Assembly (NCBI GenBank): GCA_002479255.1
Contig: DLMJ01000007.1
Location: 71,566 to 135,565 of the forward strand
Direction: 5' to 3'
Length of the DNA: 64,000 nt
Source: Candidatus Binatus soli
Lineage (GTDB): Bacteria > Desulfobacterota > Binatia > Binatales > Binataceae
Shown in pieces: positions 1-9,110 of this stretch (position 1 is its first letter; every line of letters starts with the position of its first letter). A program made the position numbers and the translations under genes. Under the pieces are notes generated by a model. That model searched no databases and was not told the DNA's origin. It was given only the letters and a program-made list of their open reading frames with translations.

Positions 1-220
1 TTTCGCGTCGGCGCGCGTAATCCCGATCGCGCCAGAGTTCGAACGCGCGCGCCAGTGCCTTGGCCATTCGATCCGCGCCGGGGTTGATGTCTTCTGCTCC
101 GCGCACGCGCGCGGCTGCCGATGCTATATCCGATTCGACTAGCCGTGATGAATCGAGTCCGGCCGTGCCGCCATCTCGCATGCGCACTTGCGCTTCGCTC
201 GACGCCGTACTCACGCTCAT
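1..220 (-). CDS. Acyl-CoA reductase (LuxC-like), N-terminal part
   Basis: The reading frame starts with ATG at 220 and runs off the left edge, so only about 73 N-terminal residues are visible. Its ATG overlaps the TGA of the LuxE-like gene as ATGA, which implies translational coupling in one operon. The visible part is acidic and Arg-rich and ends with a segment containing FELWRD, but it has no catalytic motif. The call rests mainly on context: LuxE-type acyl-protein synthetases are commonly followed by LuxC-type fatty acyl reductases, which together turn fatty acids into aldehydes. The missing downstream sequence would settle it. Confidence 0.5.
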   Translation of the reverse strand, partial: MSVSTASSEAQVRMRDGGTAGLDSSRLVESDIASAAARVRGAEDINPGADRMAKALARAFELWRDRDYARRRE

Positions 221-1353
221 CGCGGAGCCTCCACGCGCTCTGGGGTCACTCCCGTCCTGCGCGCCGCTTCAGTCGCGGAGAATTGCCCAATCGCCAGCGC
301 GCAGCCGCGAGCTTCTCCCCCGTTCGCTCTGCCAAGCACGCGAACCCGGCCACGCTCGACCCACCCCAGGTCTTCCGTCATGACGGCGGACACCGAGCCG
401 ACGTTGGCCAGATCGAAGAACGTCAGCAGTCCGATCTCCCCGTCCGGCATCGGCCTCAACGTGACCGGATCCCGCGCCGTCACGCGCAGCCATGGTGGCG
501 GAATTTTGAACCGCTCTTGCGTATTCGACACGCCGGGGCAATTGAATGCCGTCGCGTCGTAAAGCTGCGAGCACAATTCCGTCATCCCATACTCGTTGAC
601 AACCATCGCGGGCGCGATCGCGAGCAATTCGCCGGCCCGCCCGATCACCTCCGGGGCCTGCATCGGTACGGCCTGCCCTTTCGCCCCGCCGGTGTCCATC
701 ATTCGCGAACCCGGAGCGAGCCGAAGCTTCACGCCGCTGCTGCGAAGCTCGGAAAACAGCGCCGCGAATGCCGCCGTGGTGCCCAGGATGCAGACCGGTT
801 CGCGCCGCGCCTCGGCGTCGGCAAGAAACCCGGTCGCCGCTTCAACATCGATACGGTCGCGCGATGCGACCGCCAGATGCGTGCGCGTCCCGAATTCTTC
901 GATACACCAGCTGATCATCGCCGCCAGCGACGATTCCGCCGTCGCGTCCGCGGTCGGATGCATCGCGAGAATCGCGACTCGCCGAGCGTCGGGGAACAGC
1001 ATCGTGCGCAGATGAGCGATCGCCGACGCGCGATAAATTTCGGGCCGCGCAACGATATGGCGTCCGCGGCGTTCCCGCCCCTGCGTGGTCCCGCTGGTGA
1101 GATAAATGGCTGCTTCTGCCGATCGCGCGGCTCCGTCGATCGCAAGGTCGGCGTACTTGAATGCGAGATTGCTGACCGCCGGGACGTCGTCCACGATCCG
1201 CACCGCGTCAGGATCGACGCCGCGCCCCTCGCAGTAGCGCCGATATGCGCCAACCGCCTTGAATTGATGGCGAAAAACGTCCAGCGCAAGCCGCTGGAAC
1301 GATTCAGGCTCGGGCCTGTGGATAAACGTGAGAACCTGCTCGTAGATGGACAT
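217..1353 (-). CDS. LuxE-like acyl-protein synthetase / adenylate-forming enzyme
   Basis: A 378-residue protein beginning MSIYEQVLTF. It carries an adenylation-type phosphate-binding stretch LTSGTTQG at about residue 90 and the later NEYGMTELCSQ segment typical of the LuxE/PaaK branch of adenylate-forming enzymes. LuxE activates fatty acids as acyl-AMP and passes them to a reductase partner. The open frame extends 75 codons further upstream, but that part is low-complexity and unlike the family, so the internal ATG was chosen. It overlaps the downstream LuxC-like gene by ATGA. No luxAB luciferase genes are visible, so a role in aldehyde, wax or lipid metabolism is more likely than light production. 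Confidence 0.8.
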   Translation of the reverse strand: MSIYEQVLTFIHRPEPESFQRLALDVFRHQFKAVGAYRRYCEGRGVDPDAVRIVDDVPAVSNLAFKYADLAIDGAARSAEAAIYLTSGTTQGRERRGRHIVARPEIYRASAIAHLRTMLFPDARRVAILAMHPTADATAESSLAAMISWCIEEFGTRTHLAVASRDRIDVEAATGFLADAEARREPVCILGTTAAFAALFSELRSSGVKLRLAPGSRMMDTGGAKGQAVPMQAPEVIGRAGELLAIAPAMVVNEYGMTELCSQLYDATAFNCPGVSNTQERFKIPPPWLRVTARDPVTLRPMPDGEIGLLTFFDLANVGSVSAVMTEDLGWVERGRVRVLGRANGGEARGCALAIGQFSATEAARRTGVTPERVEAPR

Positions 1354-1680
1354 CGGATTCGCGCCACGGGCCGACGGCGCATGATAATGGCGCCACCGCG
1401 CGCGCCCATTCAATCCTGCTATCTTGGCGCTGCCCCCTTTGGACTGAAAAATACCCGTATTTACGCGGCTCTCAAAATGTTCTACACTCCGGCTGGTTGT
1501 GGGTGGCGGGGATGCCTCGGTGGCGGTCAAAGGGCCGGATAAGCGGGGCCTCGGCAGGTTACGCGCTTTATTTAACAATGCCCTCCAACGTTACCCCAAT
1601 TTGGGATGTAACCAACTTTGCCATTGCGACGTACTTTTGCTAAACGCTTTGCCATCGGATTCTAGGAGAACCATCGCGAA
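1354..1680. other. Intergenic region between divergent genes
   Basis: This stretch separates the minus-strand LuxE-like gene from the plus-strand gene at 1681. I see no gene in it. It contains a palindrome AAATACCCGTATTT (1449-1462), about 96 bases upstream of the LuxE-like start, and a TAGGAGAA ribosome-binding site just before 1681. Promoters for both genes must lie here, but no box pair is convincing. Confidence 0.6.
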
Positions 1681-2094
1681 ATGAAGAAATTCGCCGCCGG
1701 CGTGATGCTAGGCTTTGTTGCCAGCTGGGCTGTTGCTTTCGCTTCGTCCAACGTGAGCCACAATGGCAATTTCTGGAACCGCCTCAATGGCGCCGCCAAG
1801 GACGGTTACGTCAATGGCTATTCCGATGCGATGCGGGTGAGCGTCGGCAAACTCGACGTCCTCAATTCCGCCGCCGATCTGTTTCATTGGAAGGGCGCCC
1901 GCCGCATTATCCATCAGCTCTCGGGACAGCTCTCGATGGGCCAGGTGACTGCGAATCAGGCGGTCAAGCGGCTCGACGACTTGTATTCGAATCAGAAGTA
2001 CAGCGAGCTCGATCTCGGCGAGGCGCTGCAGACGCTTTCGATTCGCGCCAATGAGACCGCGATGCCCGATGCGCCGGTGAAGAGCGCGAAGTAA
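1681..2094 (+). CDS. Secreted or membrane-anchored hypothetical protein
   Basis: A 137-residue protein with an N-terminal signal or anchor segment (residues 4-22, Lys-Lys then a hydrophobic run ending in AVAFAS). The mature part is mostly helical by composition and carries no motif that I recognise. The start is supported by TAGGAGAA shortly upstream. The gene stands alone and is followed by a strong intrinsic terminator, so it is a monocistronic unit. It probably acts in the periplasm or at the inner membrane. Function unknown. Confidence 0.75.
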   Translation: MKKFAAGVMLGFVASWAVAFASSNVSHNGNFWNRLNGAAKDGYVNGYSDAMRVSVGKLDVLNSAADLFHWKGARRIIHQLSGQLSMGQVTANQAVKRLDDLYSNQKYSELDLGEALQTLSIRANETAMPDAPVKSAK

Positions 2095-2115
2095 AACCAT
2101 TCGACTTTCTCATCT

Positions 2116-2149
2116 GAGGCGGTCTCGTCACGGGCCGCCTCTTTTTTTT
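2116..2149 (+). terminator. Rho-independent terminator
   Basis: A perfect 7-bp stem GAGGCGG / CCGCCTC (2116-2122 and 2135-2141) is followed at once by eight T residues. It lies 22 bases after the stop of the 137-residue protein gene. Confidence 0.9.
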
Positions 2150-2221
2150 CGGCACACACCCTCAACGATCGCGCTTGAAACGGCAGGTCCGCGGTCCTAG
2201 CCTAATTCGCGGGACATCCAC

Positions 2222-3130
2222 GTGAACGCGCCTGTATTTCTGCTCGAAAAAGTTCTCCGCGCCACCGTTGGCGTTCACTCGCATATTCCATCGACGCATG
2301 TCTCGACCGCGATTGGCCTGGGCACCGATCGCCGCGGCACCGGCACCGTCGTCAGCCCCGACGGACTGATCCTCACGGTTCACTACCTGTTGCTCGGCGC
2401 GCAAAACGTGATCGTCACGATGCCCGGGGGCGAGCAACTCGAGGCAAAGATCGTAGGCAAGGATTACAGCACCGGAATCGGCCTGCTGAAGATCGATTGC
2501 GGCAAAATCCCCTGCGTGGAAGTCGTGTCGTCGGAAAAATGCGTCGTCGGGCAGGAGGCGTTCACCGTCGCGAGTCTCGGCGGCGAGAAGCGATGCGCTG
2601 ACTGCGGCATCATCACGTATCTCGGTCCCTTCGACGCGGTCTGGGAATTCATGCTCGACAAGTGCGTCTGCGTCACCGCCTCGTCGCTGAACATCGGGAT
2701 GAGCGGCGGACCGATCTGCAATCTTCAGGCGCAAGTGATTGCCGTTTCATATTTGAACTTCGCCGACCTGAGCCGCGCGATTCTTGGCGTGCCGGGCGAA
2801 AGTTTCCTCGCCGTCCGCGATGAGTTGATCAAGCATGGCGGGCGCATCACCGCCGCACCGCGCGCCTGGCTCGGCGTGCTCTCATACACGCTGCGCGACC
2901 ACGTTGTGATCGCGGGCGTGATGCCCGGCGGTCCGGGTCAGAAAGCCGGCCTGCAACAGGGCGACCTGGTTATTTCGATCGATGACGCCGACGTGGACAG
3001 CAGGCGGGTTCTCTACGAGGCGCTCCGCAACCATCGGCCCGGCGAGAACATCAATCTCAAGGTCCTGCGCAACAATCGCGTTTACCAGCTCGATATCCCC
3101 GCCATCCGCGCCGAAGATTACTTCGCCTAG
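2222..3130 (+). CDS. HtrA/trypsin-like protein with PDZ domain, incomplete catalytic triad
   Basis: A 302-residue protein with a trypsin-like domain (about residues 10-205) and a C-terminal PDZ domain (about 215-300, with GVMPGGPGQKAGLQQGD). The serine motif is GMSGGP, and a His sits in LTVHYLL at the usual place. However, the segment that normally reads TDLAVLK is TGIGLLK here, so the catalytic Asp is replaced by Gly. Several Cys residues are present, and there is no signal peptide or membrane segment at the N-terminus, unlike classical DegP/DegQ. It may be a chaperone or scaffold rather than an active protease. It is monocistronic. Confidence 0.8.
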   Translation: MNAPVFLLEKVLRATVGVHSHIPSTHVSTAIGLGTDRRGTGTVVSPDGLILTVHYLLLGAQNVIVTMPGGEQLEAKIVGKDYSTGIGLLKIDCGKIPCVEVVSSEKCVVGQEAFTVASLGGEKRCADCGIITYLGPFDAVWEFMLDKCVCVTASSLNIGMSGGPICNLQAQVIAVSYLNFADLSRAILGVPGESFLAVRDELIKHGGRITAAPRAWLGVLSYTLRDHVVIAGVMPGGPGQKAGLQQGDLVISIDDADVDSRRVLYEALRNHRPGENINLKVLRNNRVYQLDIPAIRAEDYFA

Positions 3131-3221
3131 CTTCCCGGACTATCAGGCGCTCGAAAAGTAATACGCCGGCCGGAGGACAAGGGTCGATGGCGTCACGGCA
3201 TTTCGCAGGAACCCGACCGGT

Positions 3222-4427
3222 TCAGTGCGACGCGTTTGACGGTGCGCTCAGATCGTCAAACCAGCGGCGGATCCTCGGTATGGAGTGATAAGCCGTCCCA
3301 TTGTGATCTTCCGGGCCCACAGATACGGCTTCGACATGGCCGCCGCGGCTCAGCGCCTCTCGCACAAAGAACTTTGCATTCTCTGGCGCAACATCCACAT
3401 CCTTGTCGCCGTAATAGGCGCGAAACGGCGCCTTCGGGGCCCAGGCATAGGCCTCGTTCTCCCGGGCTGCATTCAGGAACCAGTGCGGCTGCTTGCGGTC
3501 GAAGGCGGTGAGAAATTCCGGCGTGAACAGCTCGCGCGGATTTGTCGGCAGGCTCTTGGCAAGGTCGTCGGCGTGATCGCCGTCGAGCAGGATCCCCGCT
3601 TTCGCTGCGCGCTCCGGCTTCAACACGCTTTCGAGCGGCTGGCGATAGTATGTCGAGTAGCACAACGCGAGATTGGTCAGATAGAGTGAGTCCCCGCTGG
3701 CAGCCCCTGTCATGGCCAGCGGTAATGCGATGTCAGCGACATCATAGGGACCGGCGATGCCCGCTCCCGCTATCACATGCCAGGATGGGTTGCCCAATCC
3801 CTCCAGCGCATGCTGAATAACTGCGCTCGCGTGCCCTCCCTGCGAAAAGCCGGTGATATAGATGTCAGCATTCCACCGTCGGCCCAGATCTTTGGACACG
3901 GTCTGTGCCGCACGCAGGAAATCAAGCGTCTGATCGATTGTCCCTGGATTGTAAAAGTAGGGCTGCACCCCCTTCGAGATCCCCAGACCCAGCAGGTCCG
4001 GTGCGAGATGCAGGTATCCGCCGCCGGCAAACACGCCAGACACGAGCACGCCCTCTTCAAAGCTCGGATTCGACACCGACCTCCGGCGATCCACATTGGT
4101 GCCGTGCATGTAGAGAACCGTCCCGCGCAAGGGACCGCTTTCGGGCAGGACCATCAGGCCGGACAAAAGCATCGACCTGCCATCGACCATCGACCAGTAA
4201 CTAATGCGATAGAGATCTATCCCATGCGAGACCGGCACGGCTTCGCGCACTCCAGCGAACCAGAGAAAAAGCCGAAGCGCGACGGCTGGATAGGCAGCCA
4301 CATGTTCAACGCGGCAAACCGATCCCCGGACTCGCGGCTCATCGTGATAGACCGGCAACCGGCCCGGTTCGGATCCGCACCTCGCAAGCATGAGCAGCCC
4401 GAAACATGCGGCGAGCAATCGCTTCAT
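3222..4427 (-). CDS. Secretory lipase-like alpha/beta hydrolase, lipoprotein
   Basis: A 401-residue alpha/beta hydrolase. A signal peptide ends in LLMLARCGS, a lipobox-like site that suggests lipid anchoring. The nucleophile elbow is GFSQGG at about residue 196, the oxyanion segment resembles LYMHGT, and the acid and histidine appear as YYGDKDVD and EDHNG near the C-terminus, so the triad is complete. The architecture matches secreted lipases and esterases that act on hydrophobic esters. The gene stands alone and is convergent with the HtrA-like gene. The substrate cannot be read from the sequence. Confidence 0.8.
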   Translation of the reverse strand: MKRLLAACFGLLMLARCGSEPGRLPVYHDEPRVRGSVCRVEHVAAYPAVALRLFLWFAGVREAVPVSHGIDLYRISYWSMVDGRSMLLSGLMVLPESGPLRGTVLYMHGTNVDRRRSVSNPSFEEGVLVSGVFAGGGYLHLAPDLLGLGISKGVQPYFYNPGTIDQTLDFLRAAQTVSKDLGRRWNADIYITGFSQGGHASAVIQHALEGLGNPSWHVIAGAGIAGPYDVADIALPLAMTGAASGDSLYLTNLALCYSTYYRQPLESVLKPERAAKAGILLDGDHADDLAKSLPTNPRELFTPEFLTAFDRKQPHWFLNAARENEAYAWAPKAPFRAYYGDKDVDVAPENAKFFVREALSRGGHVEAVSVGPEDHNGTAYHSIPRIRRWFDDLSAPSNASH

Positions 4428-4532
4428 GTAGCCCTATGACACTCCATCCGCCGGGCTTTTTCGGATTCAACCGCGGCGATTCAGGCTTCGCCCGCTGCCC
4501 GTGGTGGCTTTTTCAACCGCCGGCTGGACGCA

Positions 4533-7280
4533 CTACACGTCCTTGAAGGCAGCCTTCTTCTGCGAGGCCTCTATCGCCGCCTGCGCCGCCGCCAGCCGCG
4601 CGACCGGAATCCGATACGGCGAGCACGACACGTAATCCAGCCCGAGGCGATGGCAGAGCTTGACGCTGGCGGGATCGCCGCCATGCTCGCCGCAAATCCC
4701 GATCTTCAATTTCCGGTTCGCCTTGCGCCCGCGCTCGATCGCGATTCGCATCAACTCGCCGACTCCGGCCGGATCGAGCTCCGCGAACGGGTCCTTCTTG
4801 TAAACTCCGGCGCGAATGTAGTCGGGGAGGAATACTCCCGAGTCATCGCGCGAGATTCCATACGTCATCTGCGTCAGATCGTTGGTCCCGAATGAAAAGA
4901 ATTCCGCCACCGCGCCGATCTGATCCGCAACCACGCACGCGCGCGGCACCTCGATCATCGTGCCGATCGTGAATGGCACCTTGATGCCGCGTTCCTTGAA
5001 CACCGCGGCCGCCACTTCGCGAATCTGCGCCGCCAGGATGTCGAATTCCCTGCGCTCGCCGATCAGCGGCAGCATGATTTCGGGCATCGCCTTGACCCCT
5101 TGCTTGCGCAGCTCGCACGCCGCCTCGATTATCGCGCGCGCCTGTGCGTGGTAAATCTCGGGAAAGCAGATTCCCAGCCGCGAGCCGCGAAGCCCCAGCA
5201 TCGGATTGACCTCGAACAGCCTGTCGCGCACCTGCTTCAGATGCTCCAGCGTGGTGCCGATTTTGGCGGCCAGGTCGCGCATCTCGCTGTCCTCATGCGG
5301 GAGAAATTCATGCAGCGGCGGATCCAGCAAACGGATCGTAACCGGCAAACCCGCCATCGCTCTCAGGATTCCGATGAAGTCCGCGCGCTGCATCGGCAGG
5401 ATCTTTTCAAGCGCGCGCCCGCGCTGCTCCGCGTTCTCCGCCATGATCATTTCGCGCACGGCCGAGATTCGCTCGGGATTGAAAAACATGTGTTCGGTGC
5501 GGCACAGCCCGATTCCTTCGGCGCCGAATTCGCGCGCGATCCTGGCGTCGTTGGGAGTGTCGGCGTTGGCGCGCACTCCCAATTTGCGTTCCGCGTCCGC
5601 CCACGACAGAAATTTCTTGAAGAACGACGGCATCTCGGGATCCACCGTCGGCACGCGGCCCTCGATCACTTCGCCCGTCGATCCATCGAGCGTGATGTAC
5701 TCGCCGCGGCGGACTACCGTGCCGTTGGCCGATAGCGTGCCGGCGCCGTAGTCGATTTCCAGCGCCGAGACTCCCGCCACGCACGACTTGCCCATCCCGC
5801 GTGCGACCACGGCCGCGTGACTGGTCATCCCGCCGCGTGCGGTGAGAATTCCTTCGGCGACCTGCATCCCGTGGATGTCTTCGGGCGAGGTCTCCAGCCG
5901 CACCAGGATTACTTTGCGGCCCGACGCCGCCACGGCGACTGCTTCATCGGCCGAGAACACCACTTCGCCGTTGACCGCACCCGGCGACGCCGGCAGTCCG
6001 CGCGCGATCACGTGTTTTTTGCTCGACGGGTCCAGCCGCGGATGCAGAAACTGCTCGAGCTGTTCGGGCTCGACGCGCTTCAACGCCGTCATGCGATCGA
6101 TCAGCTTCTCGTCGGCCATATCCACCGCGATTCGCACTGCGGCTTGCGCCGTTCGCTTGCCGGTACGGGTCTGGAGCATGAACAGCCGATTGCGCTCGAT
6201 CGTGAATTCCATGTCCTGCGTATCGCGAAAATGCTTTTCGAGCTGCGCCGAGATCTTGAGGAATTGCTTGTAAACGTCCGCAAAGCTTTCCTCGAGCGTC
6301 GAATATTGCGCCGCACGCTCGGCCTCGCTGATTCCCGCGCGCGCGGCCCATTGGCGCCCCGCCTTCAGGCTTATCTGCTTTGGGGTGCGGATGCCGGCGA
6401 CGACGTCCTCGCCCTGCGCGTTGGGCAGATACTCGCCGTAGATTCCTTTCTCACCGGTGCCGGGATCGCGCGTGAATGCGACCCCGGTGGCGCAATCGTC
6501 GCCCAGGTTGCCGAACACCATCGACTGCACCGTGACCGCTGTGCCCCAATCGCCCGGGATATTGTTGATTCGCCGGTACGTGATCGCGCGATCGTTGTTC
6601 CACGAGCCGAACACCGCGCCCACCGCCATCCACAGTTGTTCGCGCGGATCCTGCGGGATGTCGCGGCCAACCCGCGAACGAATCAGCGCCCGGAACTCGC
6701 CGACCAGTTCCTGCAAGTCATCGACCTTCAGGTCGGTGTCGCTCTTGACGCCGCGCGCCGCCTTTTTGCGATCGATAATTTCCTCGAACGGATCGGGATC
6801 GTTCTTGTTCTCCGGCTTCAGCTTGAGCACCACGTCGCCGAACATCTGGCAAAAGCGCCGGTACGAGTCCCACGCGAAGCGCGGGTTGCCGCTGATTTCC
6901 GCCAGCCCCTTCATCGTCTCGTCGGTAAGACCGAGATTCAGCACCGTGTCCATCATGCCCGGCATCGAAACGCGCGCGCCCGACCGCACCGACACCAGCA
7001 ACGGATTCTTCGCGTCGCCGAACGTGCGCCCGAGCGCCTTCTCGATTCGCGCCACGCCTTTCGCCACGCCTTCGGTGAGCCCCTTGGGATACTTGTGGCC
7101 GTGATCGTAAAAATAGTTGCAGACCTGCGTCGAGATCGTGAAGCCGGGCGGCACCGGCAGCTTGAGCCGCGCCATCTCGGCCAGGTTCGCGCCCTTGCCG
7201 CCCAGCAGATTGCGCATCGCGGAGCGTCCTTCCGACACGCCCGCACCGAAAAAGTAGATCTCAGGATGAATCCGACCCAT
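4533..7280 (-). CDS. ppdK: Pyruvate, phosphate dikinase
   Basis: A 915-residue enzyme that interconverts pyruvate, ATP and Pi with phosphoenolpyruvate, AMP and PPi in the cytosol. The N-terminal nucleotide-binding domain begins with KGANLAEM. The central phosphohistidine segment is GGMTSHAAVVARG, and the C-terminal PEP-binding barrel ends with GICGEHGGDP, which carries the catalytic Cys. The start at 7280 (MGRIHPEIYFFG) is preceded by GGGAGAG at 10 bases and fits the family better than the ATG 10 codons upstream. It lies 49 bases downstream of glyS on the same strand, probably co-transcribed. A complete enzyme suggests gluconeogenic or PPi-linked energy metabolism. Confidence 0.97.
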   Translation of the reverse strand: MGRIHPEIYFFGAGVSEGRSAMRNLLGGKGANLAEMARLKLPVPPGFTISTQVCNYFYDHGHKYPKGLTEGVAKGVARIEKALGRTFGDAKNPLLVSVRSGARVSMPGMMDTVLNLGLTDETMKGLAEISGNPRFAWDSYRRFCQMFGDVVLKLKPENKNDPDPFEEIIDRKKAARGVKSDTDLKVDDLQELVGEFRALIRSRVGRDIPQDPREQLWMAVGAVFGSWNNDRAITYRRINNIPGDWGTAVTVQSMVFGNLGDDCATGVAFTRDPGTGEKGIYGEYLPNAQGEDVVAGIRTPKQISLKAGRQWAARAGISEAERAAQYSTLEESFADVYKQFLKISAQLEKHFRDTQDMEFTIERNRLFMLQTRTGKRTAQAAVRIAVDMADEKLIDRMTALKRVEPEQLEQFLHPRLDPSSKKHVIARGLPASPGAVNGEVVFSADEAVAVAASGRKVILVRLETSPEDIHGMQVAEGILTARGGMTSHAAVVARGMGKSCVAGVSALEIDYGAGTLSANGTVVRRGEYITLDGSTGEVIEGRVPTVDPEMPSFFKKFLSWADAERKLGVRANADTPNDARIAREFGAEGIGLCRTEHMFFNPERISAVREMIMAENAEQRGRALEKILPMQRADFIGILRAMAGLPVTIRLLDPPLHEFLPHEDSEMRDLAAKIGTTLEHLKQVRDRLFEVNPMLGLRGSRLGICFPEIYHAQARAIIEAACELRKQGVKAMPEIMLPLIGERREFDILAAQIREVAAAVFKERGIKVPFTIGTMIEVPRACVVADQIGAVAEFFSFGTNDLTQMTYGISRDDSGVFLPDYIRAGVYKKDPFAELDPAGVGELMRIAIERGRKANRKLKIGICGEHGGDPASVKLCHRLGLDYVSCSPYRIPVARLAAAQAAIEASQKKAAFKDV

Positions 7281-7329
7281 GTGAAATTGTCTCTCCCGTC
7301 TCCGCATCATGCGGAAAAATTTTGTAAAG

Positions 7330-8697
7330 TTATGCCGGCTCCGCAGCCGCCGGGCGCGTCCAGCCTATTCGATCGCCGATCTCTTCGACCAGCCTCGCTA
7401 TCGGCACCCGATCCTGCGTCATCGAGTCGCGATCGCGAACTGTCACCGTGTCGTCTTCCATCGTCTGATGATCGATCGTCACGCCGTAGGGCGTGCCGAC
7501 TTCGTCCTGGCGCCGATAGCGCCGGCCGATCGAACCCGCTTGATCGTAAGCAACTGTGAAATGACGCTTCAGCGCGTCGCGGATCGCGATCGCTTTCTCG
7601 GGCTGTCCCGCCTTGCGCAGCAGCGGATAGACGGCAACCTTGATTGGCGCGAGGCGGGGATCGAGCCGCAGCACGATTCGCTCCTCGTTATCGACCACGT
7701 CCTCGTCGTATGCGTCGAGCATGAACGCGAGCATCGCGCGATCGACCCCCAGCGCGGGCTCGATCACCCACGGCCGAAAGCGCGTCTTGGTGTCCTCGTC
7801 GAAATAAGTCAGCTCCTTGCCGCTGAACTTCGCGTGCTGATCGAGGTCGTAGCTGCCGCGCTTGGCCACGCCCTCCAACTCGCCCCATCCGAACGGATAC
7901 AGGAACTCGATGTCGGTAGTGCCGCTCGAATAATGCGACAATTCATCGGTCGCGTGTTCGCGGGCGCGCAGATGCTCGCGCTTGATTCCGAATTTGACGT
8001 GCCAGTTGAATCTGAAATCGACCCAGTAGCGATACCACTTCTCTTCTTCCGCGCGATCGGGACGAACGAAAAACTCCATCTCCATCTGCTCGAACTCGCG
8101 GGTGCGGAAAATGAAATTCTCGGTGGTGATTTCGTTGCGGAACGACTTGCCCTGCTGCGCGACGCCGAACGGCAGCTTCACGCGCTGCGTATCGACGACG
8201 TTCTCGAAGTTCGAGAAAATTCCCTGCGCGGTTTCCGGGCGCAGATAGACAACCGCCGCGGTGTCTTCGACCGGACCCATGAACGTCTTGAACATCAGGT
8301 TGAAGTTGCGCGCCGGCGTCAGTTCGCCGCCGCATTCGGGGCAGACGCCGCCCTTGATGCGATCGGCGCGGAAACGCTGCTTGCAGTTTTTGCAATCGAC
8401 CAGCGGGTCGGTGAAATTCTTGAGATGACCCGACGCCTCCCAGGTGCGCGGATGCTGAAAAATCGCCGAGTCCAGCCCGAGCACGTCGCTGCGGTACTGC
8501 ACCATCTCGCGCCACCACGCCTCCTTGACGTTGCGCTTGAGCTCGACGCCCAGCGGGCCGTAGTCAAAGGTGGATCCGAGTCCCCCGTAGATGTCGCTCG
8601 TTGGAAAAACAATTCCACGGCGCTTGCACAGGTTGACCAGTTTTTCCATCGTGACCGCGCGTTTGGCGGCGGGCACTGCGTTTTCCGCGGACAACAA
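7330..8697 (-). CDS. glyS: Glycyl-tRNA synthetase (class II, single chain)
   Basis: A 455-residue homodimeric-type glycyl-tRNA synthetase. It has the FPTSDIYGGL start, a CKNC/CPEC zinc pair (about residues 102-122), class II motif 2 (FRNEITTENFIFRTREFEQME) and motif 3 region (EPALGVDRAM), then an anticodon-binding domain. The initiation codon is TTG at 8695-8697. A perfect AGGAGG (8704-8709) lies 6 bases upstream, while the first ATG, 16 codons later, has no ribosome-binding site. The stop of a decayed metallophosphoesterase frame overlaps this AGGAGG. ppdK follows on the same strand. Confidence 0.97.
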   Translation of the reverse strand: MLSAENAVPAAKRAVTMEKLVNLCKRRGIVFPTSDIYGGLGSTFDYGPLGVELKRNVKEAWWREMVQYRSDVLGLDSAIFQHPRTWEASGHLKNFTDPLVDCKNCKQRFRADRIKGGVCPECGGELTPARNFNLMFKTFMGPVEDTAAVVYLRPETAQGIFSNFENVVDTQRVKLPFGVAQQGKSFRNEITTENFIFRTREFEQMEMEFFVRPDRAEEEKWYRYWVDFRFNWHVKFGIKREHLRAREHATDELSHYSSGTTDIEFLYPFGWGELEGVAKRGSYDLDQHAKFSGKELTYFDEDTKTRFRPWVIEPALGVDRAMLAFMLDAYDEDVVDNEERIVLRLDPRLAPIKVAVYPLLRKAGQPEKAIAIRDALKRHFTVAYDQAGSIGRRYRRQDEVGTPYGVTIDHQTMEDDTVTVRDRDSMTQDRVPIARLVEEIGDRIGWTRPAAAEPA

Positions 8698-8703
8698 AAA
8701 ATT

Positions 8704-8709
8704 CCTCCT
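8704..8709 (-). promoter_or_regulatory. Shine-Dalgarno for the glyS TTG start
   Basis: AGGAGG on the minus strand, 6 bases before TTG. It decides the non-ATG start of glyS and overlaps the TAG that ends the upstream pseudogene frame. Confidence 0.85.
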
Positions 8710-8859
8710 AAATCGCTCCGACCATCTCGAGCACGCGGTTCACGTACACGTCGCCCGCATGCATTACGAGGCCGACCCCCGCGAAGACCTCGAAACCCTC
8801 TGTCGGAGATGCTCGCAGGCTTCGGGGATATGAGTGTCGGAGATCAGGCCGATTCGCAT
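8708..8859 (-). pseudogene. Remnant of YfcE/MJ0936-type metallophosphoesterase
   Basis: Starting at ATG 8859 the frame reads MRIGLISDTHIPEA, the classic start of small metallophosphoesterases with the metal-binding DTH. After about 21 codons it must shift frame at a TTT run (around 8792). It then continues FEVFAGVGLVMHAGD, the second metal motif HAGD with correct spacing, before ending at TAG (8708-8710). Only the first 50 or so of about 160 residues exist, so this is both frameshifted and truncated. Restoring one T would join the two halves. It abuts glyS, which may have been placed there by a deletion. Confidence 0.75.
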
Positions 8860-9110
8860 TACGATTTGCTCCGGGCGCGCTTGCCCGCCGAGCGAATCGT
8901 GAAGCCTATCATGGCCCCGAATCCCCCGCAATTTTTATGATTTGCGGGATATTACGGCGATTTGCGCCCGCCGCCAAAGGCGTCAGCGGCGTTTTTGCAA
9001 CCTCGCGCGTGCGGCATATGGCCGCTTTCCCGAAGCTCGTGCTACAAGTCCTGACCATGGGATGAGGCGGCCGGCGCGGTCGCACTTTGCGGTCGAGGAG
9101 GACTTTTTCG

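Noticed and set aside
5817..7559. 580-codon plus-strand open frame
   Set aside because: Antisense to ppdK and glyS; Arg/His-rich with no domain, as expected from a high-G+C shadow.
8710..8833. Plus-strand frame with EDLETLCRRC that resembles the end of an HNH nuclease
   Set aside because: The opposite strand reads as a metallophosphoesterase (DTH and HAGD) with correct spacing, which explains the region better.
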